From: Campylobacter sp. RM16704
GTDB lineage: Bacteria > Campylobacterota > Campylobacteria > Campylobacterales > Campylobacteraceae
Direction: 5' to 3'
NCBI RefSeq assembly: GCF_000816245.1
Contig: NZ_CP007769.1
Location: 962,464-1,026,463 of the forward strand
Length of the DNA stretch: 64,000 nucleotides
Below the pieces are notes generated by a model. That model was not told the DNA's origin. It saw only the letters and a list, made by a program, of their open reading frames with translations, and did no database searches. Of the stretch, positions 38,793 to 48,519 are shown piece by piece (within the stretch, counting starts at the first letter, position 1; each line of letters opens with the position of its first letter). Both the position numbers and the translations under genes were made by a program.

Positions 38793-39767
38793 TTATACCG
38801 TTCCTTTTTCATACATAGATCTTAATTTTTCTTTTTCTTGTTTCTTTTTTACTCTTTCTAATTCTTTTTGGCGATAATCCATAACACTAAATTTAAACCA
38901 TAATAAAGCTGGACTAGCTACAAAAATAGAACTTACAGTACCTGCAATAATACCTACTATCATAGTTAATGCAAAACCTTCTATCATAGAACCGCCAAAG
39001 AGATAAAGCACTATAACAGTAATCAAAGTTAAACCTGTTGTTAAAGTAGTTCTTGATAAAGTTGCCGAAACAGATTCATTAATAATTAAATCAAGCTTTG
39101 AATTTTTACTTGTTTTAACACCTTCTCTTATCCTATCAAAAATAATAATTGTATCATTTAAAGAATACCCAAGCACGGTTAAAACAGCCGCTAAAATATC
39201 TAAATTCACATCAATTTCAAATAAAGCAATAGCACCCAAAGTAATTACTATATCGTGAACCTCACATACTATAGAAGCCATAGCAAAACGCCATTCAAAT
39301 CTTATAGCTAAATAAATTAAAATAGCAATTAAAGAAATTCCAACTGCCATAAGTCCTTTATTACGTAATTCGTCTCCCACTTTTGGACCTACCACATCTA
39401 CACGACGTACTTCAAATTTGCCCGTATCTTTTAATAAATTCGCAATACTTTGTCCAATATCACTGCCCAAACTATCACTACTCCCTGAAAAACGAATGAT
39501 TATTTCATTTGCACCACCAAATTCAGTTACACTAGCACCTTTTAAATTTTCATTTGCAGACAAAGCTTTACGAATTTCAGCTAAAGGTGCTTTTTGTTCA
39601 TATTGAAGTTGCACTAAAGTTCCACCTGTAAAATCAATCCCAAAATTTAAACCTTTAGTAAAAAGGATAAAAATAGAACCAAAAAACAAAATAAAAGACA
39701 AAGAGATTGCTGCAAATCTCATTTTCATAAAATCATAAACATGCTTTTGACTAAAAAATTGCATCAA
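38793..39767 (-). CDS. secF: SecF, protein-export membrane subunit
   Basis: 324 residues. Six membrane helices, with the diagnostic GIDFTGGTLVQLQY (43-56) after the first one, a periplasmic domain, and the VLGYSLNDTIIIFDRIRE segment. It works with SecD and YajC to drive proton-powered release of secreted proteins. Its ATG overlaps the secD stop by 4 bp. Confidence 0.97.
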   Translation of the reverse strand: MMQFFSQKHVYDFMKMRFAAISLSFILFFGSIFILFTKGLNFGIDFTGGTLVQLQYEQKAPLAEIRKALSANENLKGASVTEFGGANEIIIRFSGSSDSLGSDIGQSIANLLKDTGKFEVRRVDVVGPKVGDELRNKGLMAVGISLIAILIYLAIRFEWRFAMASIVCEVHDIVITLGAIALFEIDVNLDILAAVLTVLGYSLNDTIIIFDRIREGVKTSKNSKLDLIINESVSATLSRTTLTTGLTLITVIVLYLFGGSMIEGFALTMIVGIIAGTVSSIFVASPALLWFKFSVMDYRQKELERVKKKQEKEKLRSMYEKGTV

Positions 39768-41347
39768 GGTCTCCTATACCCAAACCATAATCTTGTATTA
39801 TTACTTTTTTCCATGCGATTCATAAACATCTCAAACATACCATGAGTTCCCACAATTGAAGTAATCATCGAAACCAAAATTCCTATACTTAAAGTTACCG
39901 CAAAACCTTTTACAGCACCAGTTCCATAAGCATAAAGCACTACAGAAGTAATAAGCGAAGTAATATTAGAATCTAAAATAGCACTCATTGCATGTTTATA
40001 GCCGTTTTCAACACTTTGCCTTATACTAGCACCTTCTCGTAACAGTTCTCTGATTCTTTCATTGATAATAACATTAGAATCTACTGCCATACCCACAGTA
40101 AGCACAAGTCCTGCCATACCAGGTAAAGTTAAGGTTGCTCCAAACATAGCCATTACAGCAATAATCACTAAAATATTAGCCACTAAAGCAATATTAGCAA
40201 AAATTCCTGCTATACCATAATACATTACCATAAATGCAATAACTAATATAGAAGCACCCGCTAGGGCTATCATACTCATTTTAATACTATCAGCACCCAA
40301 AGATGGTCCAACACTTCTTTTTTCAAGCATTTTAACCGGTGCTAAAAGTGCCCCACTTCTTAAAGCAATGGCCACATCATGAGCTTCTTCAACAGTAAAA
40401 CTACCACTAATTTGACCACTACCTCCACCTATTCTTTCATTAATTCTTGGAGCTGAATAGACTTTATTATCTAAAACTATAGCTAGGCGTTTACCTACAT
40501 TATTTCCTGTGTAATCTCCAAATTTTTTAGCACCTTCTGAATTTAAAGTAAAATTAATCACAGGAAGATTATTGCTTTGTGCAAAACCTACTTTTGCATC
40601 TGTTAACATAGAACCATCAAGAATAGGTATAGATTTTACTAGATATTTAATTTGTGGATTTTTTGCATCTTCAAAAATCAAATCCCCATATTCAGCAGCT
40701 TGAGCTGGAGTAAGATTATTTACTTGATCCATTCTAACATCATCAACTTCCATTAATTGTAAATGTGCAGCTTTTGCAATTAACTCTCTAGCTCTAGCTT
40801 CATCAGTAGCAGTTTTAATGCCTGGAAGTTCTACTAAAATTTTATCCTCTCCAGATCTTGCTACATTTGGCTCTGCAAGACCAAATTGATCTAGTCTATT
40901 CCTAATTGTTTCTACAGCTTGTAAAATAGCTTGCTCGTGAGTTAGTTTGATTTCTTCTTGAGTTAGAGAAAGCGTGTAGTGTAAATTTTCATGTGTAATA
41001 GCTAAACCTTTAATATCTTTTAACAATAAATCAACTTTAGCTATATCATTTTCATCTAATAAGGTAAATTCAATACTAGTATCATTTACTTTGATTTTAT
41101 CAACAATAATATCTTCTTTATTAATTGAATAACTAAGAGAAGAAGCTATAGATTTAACCTTTGATTTAACAGCCTCTTCCACTTCTACACCTAATAACAT
41201 ATGCAAGCCACCTTGTAAATCAAGTCCTAAATTAATCTTAGCCCCACTTTGAGTTTGCATAAAAGAAGGTATAGAAAAAACAAGTCCTATAAGAAAAACT
41301 ACAAAGAAAATAATACTTCTATAAGTAATTTTCCCACTACGCATCAA
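39764..41347 (-). CDS. secD: SecD, protein-export membrane subunit
   Basis: 527 residues. First helix (about 13-30), then LGLDLQGGLHMLLGVE, a large periplasmic domain with LVELPGIKTATDEARA, and a C-terminal five-helix block with TLPGMAGLVLTVGMAVDSNVIINERI. Partner of SecF. Its start overlaps the yajC stop by 11 bp. Confidence 0.98.
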   Translation of the reverse strand: MMRSGKITYRSIIFFVVFLIGLVFSIPSFMQTQSGAKINLGLDLQGGLHMLLGVEVEEAVKSKVKSIASSLSYSINKEDIIVDKIKVNDTSIEFTLLDENDIAKVDLLLKDIKGLAITHENLHYTLSLTQEEIKLTHEQAILQAVETIRNRLDQFGLAEPNVARSGEDKILVELPGIKTATDEARARELIAKAAHLQLMEVDDVRMDQVNNLTPAQAAEYGDLIFEDAKNPQIKYLVKSIPILDGSMLTDAKVGFAQSNNLPVINFTLNSEGAKKFGDYTGNNVGKRLAIVLDNKVYSAPRINERIGGGSGQISGSFTVEEAHDVAIALRSGALLAPVKMLEKRSVGPSLGADSIKMSMIALAGASILVIAFMVMYYGIAGIFANIALVANILVIIAVMAMFGATLTLPGMAGLVLTVGMAVDSNVIINERIRELLREGASIRQSVENGYKHAMSAILDSNITSLITSVVLYAYGTGAVKGFAVTLSIGILVSMITSIVGTHGMFEMFMNRMEKSNNTRLWFGYRRP

Positions 41348-41612
41348 TCTTCTTTGCTATAAAATCTCTAGAAATTTTTACAACTACATTTTCATCATTA
41401 AGCTTAACTTTGATAAAATCTTCTTCTGGTTTTACCACCTCACAAATTATCCCACCATTTGTGATGATTTTATCTCCTTTTTCTAAAGATAAAACCATTA
41501 ACTTATGGTCTTTTGCTTGTTTTTGTTGTGGTCTAATAACCAAAAAATAAAAAATCGCAAAAAGCACAATGAGAGGCAACAATGAAGTCCAAATATTTCC
41601 GTTTTCTGCCAT
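41337..41612 (-). CDS. yajC: YajC, Sec translocon accessory protein
   Basis: 91 residues: one N-terminal helix (LLPLIVLFAIFYFLVIRPQQKQAKDH, about 10-28) and a small cytosolic domain with KGDKIITNGGIICEV. It is the first gene of yajC-secD-secF. The ATG follows AAGGGGAAG. Its first 31 bp overlap, on the opposite strand, the start of lnt. Confidence 0.96.
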   Translation of the reverse strand: MAENGNIWTSLLPLIVLFAIFYFLVIRPQQKQAKDHKLMVLSLEKGDKIITNGGIICEVVKPEEDFIKVKLNDENVVVKISRDFIAKKIDA

Positions 41613-42904
41613 TTCTTCCCCTTTTTTTTAAATTTATTAATTCTAATTCTACCACTTTTAAAATAATAAAAGCCTTTTTTTCTGCACTTTTATTATCAAA
41701 TTTTATTTATTTTTCTTTTTTTGAAAATTTATTTGTTGAATTTATATCTCCTTTTTTAAGTATTTATGGTTTAGTTTTACTATTAAGAAATAAAAGTAAA
41801 ATTGGGTATTTTTATACTGGATTTTTTATAGGAATTTTATGGTTTTGGTGGATAAGTTTATCATCGATTTATTTTAACTTAGCTTATTTAATTCCTTTAG
41901 AAATTTTACTAATTGGTATAATTTATGGAATCTTGTTTTTATTATGTTTTTTTCTTAAATATGATTTTTTAAGACTTTGCGCAATTTTTATGCTTAGCTT
42001 TATTCATCCTTTTGGTTTTGATTGGCTAAATTGGGGTGTTTTAAGTGTGTATGGAATTTTTGATACAAGTTATCAGGGTGTTATAGCTATGTTTTTAATT
42101 GCTTATTTTTATTATGAAAAATATATTTCAAGATATTATAAAATGGCTATTATTTTAATCCTTATTTTAATAGGTGCACAATACAATCAAAAACAACCAC
42201 AAACACTTGATTTAGATTATAAATTAGTTCAAACTAACATTTCTCAAGATCAGAAATTCATACAAGAAAATTTGCAAACTCATTCAGAATATATTTTCGA
42301 AGAAATAAAAAAAGCCATAAAAGAAAAAAAAGAACTTATTGTATTTCCTGAAACTGCTTTTGCGTTTTCTTTAAATAAAACTCCAAATTATTTACAGGCG
42401 CTAAAAGAACTTTCAAAACAAATTATTATTGTTACAGGAGCTATTAGTACAAAATCTAACCATCTTTATAATAGCACTTATGTTTTTAATAATGGCAAAA
42501 TAGAGATTTTTAATAAACATTATCTTGTTCCATTTGGAGAAGAAATTCCTATATTTAAAAATTTTTTTAAAAAATATCTTTTAAATATTGATGAATTTTC
42601 CAAAGGGAAAGAGTTAAATCAATATACTTTAAACAACCAAATTATTACCAATGCTATATGTTTTGAAGCTACAAAGGAAAAACTTTACAAAGACTCAAAA
42701 ATTATAATAGCCTTATCTAATAATGCTTGGTTTAATTTTTCAAGTGAATATAAACTACAAAATTTATTGATGCGTTTTTATGCAAGTAGCTATAATGTAA
42801 GTATATACCACACAACAAATGGAAAAGAAAATGCAGTGATTAAGCCAAAAGAAATGCTAATTTTAAAGATAAAAGAGAAAATTTTAAAGAAAAATGAAGC
42901 TTAA
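41582..42904 (+). CDS. lnt: Lnt, apolipoprotein N-acyltransferase
   Basis: 440 residues. Several membrane helices (about 30-210) precede a periplasmic nitrilase-fold domain with the Glu-Lys-Cys triad: Glu257 in VFPETAFAF, Lys312 in FNKHYLVPFGE and Cys360 in AICFEAT. It adds the third acyl chain to lipoproteins. The only in-frame ATG before the first helix is at 41582, inside yajC on the other strand; AGAGG six bases upstream supports it. No other ATG is available, so the overlap of the two 5' ends seems genuine. Confidence 0.92.
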   Translation: MKSKYFRFLPFLPLFFKFINSNSTTFKIIKAFFSALLLSNFIYFSFFENLFVEFISPFLSIYGLVLLLRNKSKIGYFYTGFFIGILWFWWISLSSIYFNLAYLIPLEILLIGIIYGILFLLCFFLKYDFLRLCAIFMLSFIHPFGFDWLNWGVLSVYGIFDTSYQGVIAMFLIAYFYYEKYISRYYKMAIILILILIGAQYNQKQPQTLDLDYKLVQTNISQDQKFIQENLQTHSEYIFEEIKKAIKEKKELIVFPETAFAFSLNKTPNYLQALKELSKQIIIVTGAISTKSNHLYNSTYVFNNGKIEIFNKHYLVPFGEEIPIFKNFFKKYLLNIDEFSKGKELNQYTLNNQIITNAICFEATKEKLYKDSKIIIALSNNAWFNFSSEYKLQNLLMRFYASSYNVSIYHTTNGKENAVIKPKEMLILKIKEKILKKNEA

Positions 42905-42916
42905 AAGCTTCATTTT
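42891..42916. terminator. bidirectional hairpin between lnt and metK
   Basis: 12-bp inverted repeat AAAATGAAGCTT / AAGCTTCATTTT with only two bases between the arms, containing both convergent stop codons and ending in U-rich sequence on each strand. Confidence 0.75.
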
Positions 42917-44108
42917 ATAATGATTTAAATTCATCAACCGCATCTAATTTTTCCCAAGGATAATCAGCCTGACCCACTTGACCACGAGCAGCTACATCAG
43001 CATACATAAAAGTATCTTTACTTGGTTTATCAAGATTGAATTTATCTTTAATCCAATTTGGGGTTAATGGGAAAGTTTTCATTACAAAATCACTTAAAAT
43101 ATCATCATTTAATCTTGTATTTGTTCCCATACAATCTACACTTACAGAAGTTGGTTTAGCAACACCTATAGCATAAGAAAGTTGCACTATACATTTTTTA
43201 GCAAGATCTGCTGCTACGATATTTTTAGCAAGCCATCTTGCAGCATAAAGCCCACTTCTATCAACCTTGGTATAATCCTTAGAAGATTGTGCACCACCTC
43301 CTATTGGAGCATATCCACCAAAACTATCTACTATAAGCTTTCTTCCTGTTAAGCCGCTATCATGTAATGAGCTATGATTTACATATTTTCCAGTAGGATT
43401 AATCAAAATTCTTGTTTTTTCTAGGCAAAAAAGTTCTTTTGGTAAATTTGAATCTAAAATTAAATCCATTACCAAAGCTCTTAAATCTTCTATTTTCATA
43501 CTTTCAACACAAGGAGCTGAAACTACAATAGTATGAATTCTTTGTGGTTTACAATTTTCAAAATTTTCCTTAGTAATATAATCAATTGTGACTTGAGTTT
43601 TAATATCTACACCAAGTTTATCGGGATTATTTTTTGCAAACTCATACACTTTATCACAAAGCATTCTAGCGTAAGAAATAGCCGCTGGCATATATTCTTT
43701 TGCTTCATTACTTGCAAAACCAAACATTATCCCTTGATCACCTGCTCCAATTTCTCCATCTTCTTGATCAACACCTTGATTAATATCAGGACTTTGTTCA
43801 TTTAAAAACACCAATACGTCCAAATCATCAGGATGTAAACATTGTTTTTTACTAAAATGAGAATGTCCATCATAACCAATGTCTGCTAAAGCCTTTTTTG
43901 CGATATTTTCATAATCTTGTTTTTCTAGTTTATGCTTTGATTTAATCTCACCACCAATTACTACTTTATTTCCTGCTACAAAAACCTCGCTAGCAACTCT
44001 TGAATCTTTATCATGAGTTAAAAACTCATCTACTATACTATCAGCTATAATATCAGCACATTTATCAGGATGTCCTGCACTTACAACTTCAGAAGTAAAT
44101 AAATACAT
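42915..44108 (-). CDS. metK: MetK, S-adenosylmethionine synthase
   Basis: 397 residues. MYLFTSEVVSAGHPDKCADIIADSIVD, the ATP-binding GAGDQGIMFGFA, and the phosphate loop GGGAQSSKDYTKVDRSG are intact (the loop is commonly GGGAFSGKDPTKVDRS; the variant is one I associate with epsilonproteobacteria). It makes SAM from methionine and ATP. Monocistronic, convergent with lnt and divergent from sstT. In the 131-bp gap to sstT I see a small AAGCTTA/TAAGCTT repeat near 44176-44191 but no clear operator. Confidence 0.97.
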   Translation of the reverse strand: MYLFTSEVVSAGHPDKCADIIADSIVDEFLTHDKDSRVASEVFVAGNKVVIGGEIKSKHKLEKQDYENIAKKALADIGYDGHSHFSKKQCLHPDDLDVLVFLNEQSPDINQGVDQEDGEIGAGDQGIMFGFASNEAKEYMPAAISYARMLCDKVYEFAKNNPDKLGVDIKTQVTIDYITKENFENCKPQRIHTIVVSAPCVESMKIEDLRALVMDLILDSNLPKELFCLEKTRILINPTGKYVNHSSLHDSGLTGRKLIVDSFGGYAPIGGGAQSSKDYTKVDRSGLYAARWLAKNIVAADLAKKCIVQLSYAIGVAKPTSVSVDCMGTNTRLNDDILSDFVMKTFPLTPNWIKDKFNLDKPSKDTFMYADVAARGQVGQADYPWEKLDAVDEFKSL

Positions 44109-44239
44109 AATCTTTACATTCCTTAATTAATAAAATATTTATAGCATCTTATCACAAGCTAGCTTAAAAATCAAAAAGCTTATTTAAGCTTTACTTTGTT
44201 AGAATAAATTAAAATTTATCGCTACAAAAAAGGTAAAAA

Positions 44240-45466
44240 ATGAATATATTTTCTTGTGCAATTAAACGCTATAAAGATGGAAATCTTATTCTACAAATTT
44301 GCATAGGTATTATTTTAGGAATTTTAGTAGGTATATTTTCTAAAGACTTAGCTAGTTTTGCAAATATATTTGGTGCTCTATTTACAGGTACATTGAAAGC
44401 TATAGCTCCGATTTTAGTTTTTATTTTGATTTTGACAACTATTTGTACAAAAGAATTCAATCACGGAAGCGAAAAAATTAAGCACATTATTTTTTTGTAT
44501 ATATTTGGAACCTTTCTAGCTTCTTTAAGCGCAGTAAGCATTAGTTTTATTTTTCCTATAGAACTTGTTTTAACAGATATTGAAAAAGCTTCCACTACAA
44601 GTCCTACACATATAGGAGAAGTATTTAAAACGTTACTTTTTCAAATAGTAGATAATCCCATTCATGCTTTATCTTCTGGAAATTATTTAAGTATTTTAGT
44701 GTGGGCAATAGGAGGTGGATTTGCATTAAGACATTGTTCAAGTGATGCAAAACAACTTTTTAACGATATTAACGAAGGTGTTTTAAAAATTGTTAAATTT
44801 ATAGTCAAACTTGCTCCTTTTGGAATTTTTGGACTTGTAGCAAATTCAGTTGCTCAAACCGGAGCAGCAGGACTTTTAAGCTATGTTAAATTATTAATAA
44901 TTTTAGTTTTAACTATGTTTTTTGTAGCTTTTGTGATTAATGCTTTAATCGTATTTGCATATACAAAGAAAAATCCTTATCCTTTGATTTTTATTTGCTT
45001 AAAGCATAGTGCTGTTTTTGCATTTTTTACAAGAAGCTCTGCTGCAAACATTCCTGTAAATATGGCACTTTGTTCTAAATTAAATATCAACAATAACTTA
45101 TATAGTATTTCTATCCCGCTAGGTGCTACGATTAATATGGCAGGAGCGGCTGTAACCATAGCTATACTAAGCCTTGCGGCAGCTCATACAGTTGGTATTG
45201 AAATAAATTTTTTACAGGCTATGCTTTTGAGTGTTTTAGCTGCATTCGCTGCATGTGGGGCCAGTGGTGTTGCTGGAGGTTCGCTTTTACTCATTCCTCT
45301 GGCTTGTTCTTTATTTAATATTGATTATGATATAGCTATGCAAGTAGTTGCTGTTGGTTTTATTATAGGAGTTATTCAAGATAGTGTCGAAACTGCATTA
45401 AATAGCTCTACTGATGTTTTATTTAGTGCAATTTGTTCAGACAATGAATTAAATTTAAAAATTTAA
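44240..45466 (+). CDS. sstT: SstT, Na+/serine-threonine symporter
   Basis: 408 residues, dicarboxylate/amino acid:cation symporter family (eight membrane helices, two re-entrant loops). Diagnostic pieces are [41 protein letters not shown] and [20 protein letters not shown]. Campylobacter lives on amino acids, serine above all, so a serine importer fits. It precedes pyrB by 9 bp. Confidence 0.94.
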   Translation: MNIFSCAIKRYKDGNLILQICIGIILGILVGIFSKDLASFANIFGALFTGTLKAIAPILVFILILTTICTKEFNHGSEKIKHIIFLYIFGTFLASLSAVSISFIFPIELVLTDIEKASTTSPTHIGEVFKTLLFQIVDNPIHALSSGNYLSILVWAIGGGFALRHCSSDAKQLFNDINEGVLKIVKFIVKLAPFGIFGLVANSVAQTGAAGLLSYVKLLIILVLTMFFVAFVINALIVFAYTKKNPYPLIFICLKHSAVFAFFTRSSAANIPVNMALCSKLNINNNLYSISIPLGATINMAGAAVTIAILSLAAAHTVGIEINFLQAMLLSVLAAFAACGASGVAGGSLLLIPLACSLFNIDYDIAMQVVAVGFIIGVIQDSVETALNSSTDVLFSAICSDNELNLKI

Positions 45467-45475
45467 GGAGGACTT

Positions 45476-46354
45476 ATGAGACATTTAATCACTACAAAAG
45501 ATTTTAGCAATGATGAAATTTTAGCTTTATTTAAAGAAGCAAAAGAATTTCTAGATGAAAAACCGCGTACATATTTAGAAGGAAAAAGCGTTACGACTAT
45601 ATTTTTTGAAAATTCAACACGCACTCAATCAAGCTTTGAAACAGCTGCAAGAAGACTGGGTGCTAGAGTTTTAAAACTAGATGTCTCAAGAAGTAGCTCT
45701 AGCAAAGGCGAGACACTTTTTGATACTGCAGCAAATTTAGATGCAATGGTACCAAATGCTATTGTAGTCAGACATAAAAATTCAGGTGTTCCTCACACTT
45801 TAGCAAATTATACTCATTGTCCTATAGTTAATGGTGGTGATGGCAAACATGCTCATCCTACTCAAGCTTTACTTGATCTTTTTACCATAATGGAACATTT
45901 TGATTATAACATTAAAGATAAAAAAATAGCAATAGTGGGAGATATTAAAAATTCACGCGTTGCTGCTTCAAATTTAGAATTATTACCTCGTTTTGGTATA
46001 GATATTACTTTAGTAGCTCCACCTCATTTTATGCCAAATTATCCTATCAAAAAAACAAATAAGCTAAAAGAAGTTATTGATGAAGTAGATGTTATAATGA
46101 GTCTTAGAACACAAACAGAAAGACATAATATACCAACCTATGCATCACTTAAAGATTATGCTAATGATTTTTGCATTAGCAAAGATTTAATCAAAGATAA
46201 AAATCTCATCATCTTGCATCCTGGTCCTGTACATAGAAATATAGATATTAGCGATGAAATTATGACCGATAAAAGATGTAAGGTTTTAACTCAAGTTAAA
46301 AATGGTGTTGCCATTAGAATGGCTGTATTAAAAAAACTCATTTTAGAAAGCTAA
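45476..46354 (+). CDS. pyrB: PyrB, aspartate carbamoyltransferase catalytic chain
   Basis: 292 residues. The carbamoyl-phosphate site S47-T-R-T50 ([13 protein letters not shown]), H127-P-T-Q ([10 protein letters not shown]) and the C-terminal [11 protein letters not shown] are all present. It forms carbamoyl-aspartate in pyrimidine synthesis. There is no pyrI regulatory-chain gene next to it. AGGAGG site 8 bases before ATG; pepF follows after 4 bp. Confidence 0.98.
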   Translation: MRHLITTKDFSNDEILALFKEAKEFLDEKPRTYLEGKSVTTIFFENSTRTQSSFETAARRLGARVLKLDVSRSSSSKGETLFDTAANLDAMVPNAIVVRHKNSGVPHTLANYTHCPIVNGGDGKHAHPTQALLDLFTIMEHFDYNIKDKKIAIVGDIKNSRVAASNLELLPRFGIDITLVAPPHFMPNYPIKKTNKLKEVIDEVDVIMSLRTQTERHNIPTYASLKDYANDFCISKDLIKDKNLIILHPGPVHRNIDISDEIMTDKRCKVLTQVKNGVAIRMAVLKKLILES

Positions 46355-46358
46355 AATC

Positions 46359-48080
46359 ATGCAAAATTGGAATTTAGATATATTATTTAAAGATGAGCAA
46401 GATCTAAATATTTTTTTACAAAATACTCAAAAAGAAGCTTGTGAATTTAAAAAACAATACGAAAACAATCTTCATAGTTTAAACAATGAGCAATTTTTAC
46501 AAGCTCTAAAAAACTATGAAAAATTAATCTTAAATCTTTCTCATATACTAACCTATGTGTATTTAAATTTTGCCCAAGATACCACCAAAGGTGCTTTTTA
46601 TGCAAAATATGAAAATTTGAGTAAAAAAATAGAAGAAAATCTTTTATTTTTCGAACTTGAATTTTGCGAACTCAAAGAAGATATAAGTAAAAGTTTTATA
46701 GAATTTTGCAAGGACTATGAGTTTTATTTAAATAATCTTATTAAATACAAAAAACACAATCTTTCTAAAAAAGAAGAAAGAGTTATTCTTGCTCTATCAA
46801 GCACAGGTTCAAATGCATTTGCAAGGTTGTTTGATGAAACTTTTAGTGCTTTAAAATTTAATTTTGAAGGACAAAAACTAAGTGAAGAAGAAATTTTAAG
46901 CAAACTTTATGATAAAGATAGAAATATTAGAAAAAAAGCTTCAAAATGCTTTAGTAAAACCTTAAAAAAACAAAACAAACTTTTAGTATATATTTTCAAT
47001 ATGATTAAAAGTGAACTTACTAGTATTTGTGAATTAAGATCTTATGAAAACCCAGAAACCCCAAGGCACATAAGAAATCAAATTTCTAAAAAAAGTGTTG
47101 ATGCACTTATTAGTGCTAGCGAGAACAGCTTTGATATTGTTTCTAAATTTTATAATGCAAAGAAAAAAATCCTAGGGTATAAAAAGCTAAAAGATTATGA
47201 TCGTTATGCACCTATTGGAAAAGAAATGCAAATTGATTTTAACGAAGCAAAAAATATAGTTTTAAAGGCTTTTGAAAAATTTTCTAAAGATTTTTATATG
47301 ATAGCAAAAGAAGCTTTTGAAAATAATTGGATCGATATTTACCCTAAAGAATTTAAACAAAGCGGTGCTTTTTCTCACTCAAGCACACCATTAAGCCATC
47401 CTTTCATACTTTTAAACTATACCAACCAAAGACGTGATCTTTTTACTCTAGCTCATGAGTTAGGACATACTATACACCAAAAACTTTCTTATAAAGTAAG
47501 CTTTTTAAATCAAGATACGCCTCTAACCACAGCAGAAACTGCTTCAGTATTTGCAGAAATGTTGATTTTTGATTACATTAAAGAGAATTTAGACAAAGAA
47601 GAGCTTTTATCTTTATATGCTACAAAAATTGAAGATATTTTTGCAACTCTTTACAGACAGATTAATTTTACTACTTTTGAGCGTAGATTTCACGCTAAAA
47701 AAGAAGAATTAAGCTCACAAGAATTAAGTGAAATTTGGCTTGAAGAATCAAGAAAAATGTTTCAAAATAGCGTAGTTTTAACTAAAAATTATGCTCTTTG
47801 GTATTCTTATATTCCACATTTTATACATTCTCCATTTTATTGTTATGCTTATGCTTATGCACAACTTTTAGTTTTAGCTCTTTATGGTCTATATAAAAGT
47901 GGTAAATGCTCTAACTTTACTCAAATTTATATTGAATTTTTAAGTAGCGGAGGAAGTAAAAGTCCAAAAGAACTTGTAGCTATGTTTGGTTTTGATATAG
48001 AAAATGATGAATTTTGGAACATAGGCTTAGAGCAAGTTAGAATGTTAGTAGATGAATTTTTAAGGTTAAGTGATGATTGA
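46359..48080 (+). CDS. pepF: PepF, oligoendopeptidase F (M3 family)
   Basis: 573 residues. Zinc-binding H366-E-L-G-H370 in LAHELGHTIHQKLS, with the third ligand region TAETASVFAEML about 25 residues later. N-terminal helical M3 domain (about 100-330). A cytosolic peptidase trimming short peptides, which fits an amino-acid-using organism. Its last 8 bp overlap the start of the SspB-like gene. Confidence 0.95.
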   Translation: MQNWNLDILFKDEQDLNIFLQNTQKEACEFKKQYENNLHSLNNEQFLQALKNYEKLILNLSHILTYVYLNFAQDTTKGAFYAKYENLSKKIEENLLFFELEFCELKEDISKSFIEFCKDYEFYLNNLIKYKKHNLSKKEERVILALSSTGSNAFARLFDETFSALKFNFEGQKLSEEEILSKLYDKDRNIRKKASKCFSKTLKKQNKLLVYIFNMIKSELTSICELRSYENPETPRHIRNQISKKSVDALISASENSFDIVSKFYNAKKKILGYKKLKDYDRYAPIGKEMQIDFNEAKNIVLKAFEKFSKDFYMIAKEAFENNWIDIYPKEFKQSGAFSHSSTPLSHPFILLNYTNQRRDLFTLAHELGHTIHQKLSYKVSFLNQDTPLTTAETASVFAEMLIFDYIKENLDKEELLSLYATKIEDIFATLYRQINFTTFERRFHAKKEELSSQELSEIWLEESRKMFQNSVVLTKNYALWYSYIPHFIHSPFYCYAYAYAQLLVLALYGLYKSGKCSNFTQIYIEFLSSGGSKSPKELVAMFGFDIENDEFWNIGLEQVRMLVDEFLRLSDD

Positions 48081-48519
48081 TAAAATTTTAAATAACAAAA
48101 GTTTTATACATTTAATGCAAAAAAGCATTTATGAATGTTTGCAAATTTTAATACAAGAAGATATAGAATTTAACATTATAGTAAATACTAAATTTGTTAC
48201 ACTTGAACCACCCCTACCGAAAGAATTAGATGTGGTAAGTAAAAATCCTTATTGTATTTTTGCACTTGGTGGCTATACTTTTAAATCTATAGTTTTGACA
48301 AATGAACACATAGAATTTCATGCAGGTTTTGGTCCTGATGATTTTGCAACTTTTGTTAGAGTGGATTTAGGGGCAATTACTCAAATTCAAGTTGAAGATA
48401 ATATTATTTTTGTAAATTTTTCAAACTATTTTAAAAAGCAAAATGATCAAAAATTAAAAGAAAAATCCATGAATGCTTTTTTAAACAATCCCAACAATAA
48501 AGATTTGTTGAAAAAATGA
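48073..48519 (+). CDS. SspB-like protein (putative ClpXP adaptor)
   Basis: 148 residues. The C. jejuni counterpart is annotated as hypothetical as far as I recall. The middle (about residues 62-112) lines up by eye with E. coli SspB: CIFALGGYTFKSIVLTNEH then IEFHAGFGPDDFATF then VRVDLGAITQIQVEDN, against NIAPRAVGNLELANDE / VRFNARFGGIPRQ / VSVPLAAVLAIYAREN. SspB hands ssrA-tagged proteins to ClpXP. After residue 115 comes a charged linker and a short tail NNKDLLKK where SspB has its ClpX-binding tail. smpB, clpS and clpA lie a few genes downstream. I chose ATG 48073 over GTG 48070; the end makes an ATGA overlap with the helicase gene. Confidence 0.65.
   Translation: MIDKILNNKSFIHLMQKSIYECLQILIQEDIEFNIIVNTKFVTLEPPLPKELDVVSKNPYCIFALGGYTFKSIVLTNEHIEFHAGFGPDDFATFVRVDLGAITQIQVEDNIIFVNFSNYFKKQNDQKLKEKSMNAFLNNPNNKDLLKK

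Noticed and set aside
44176-44191. AAGCTTA/TAAGCTT repeat between metK and sstT as an operator
   Set aside because: Too short and too close to chance for this base composition; no supporting motif.
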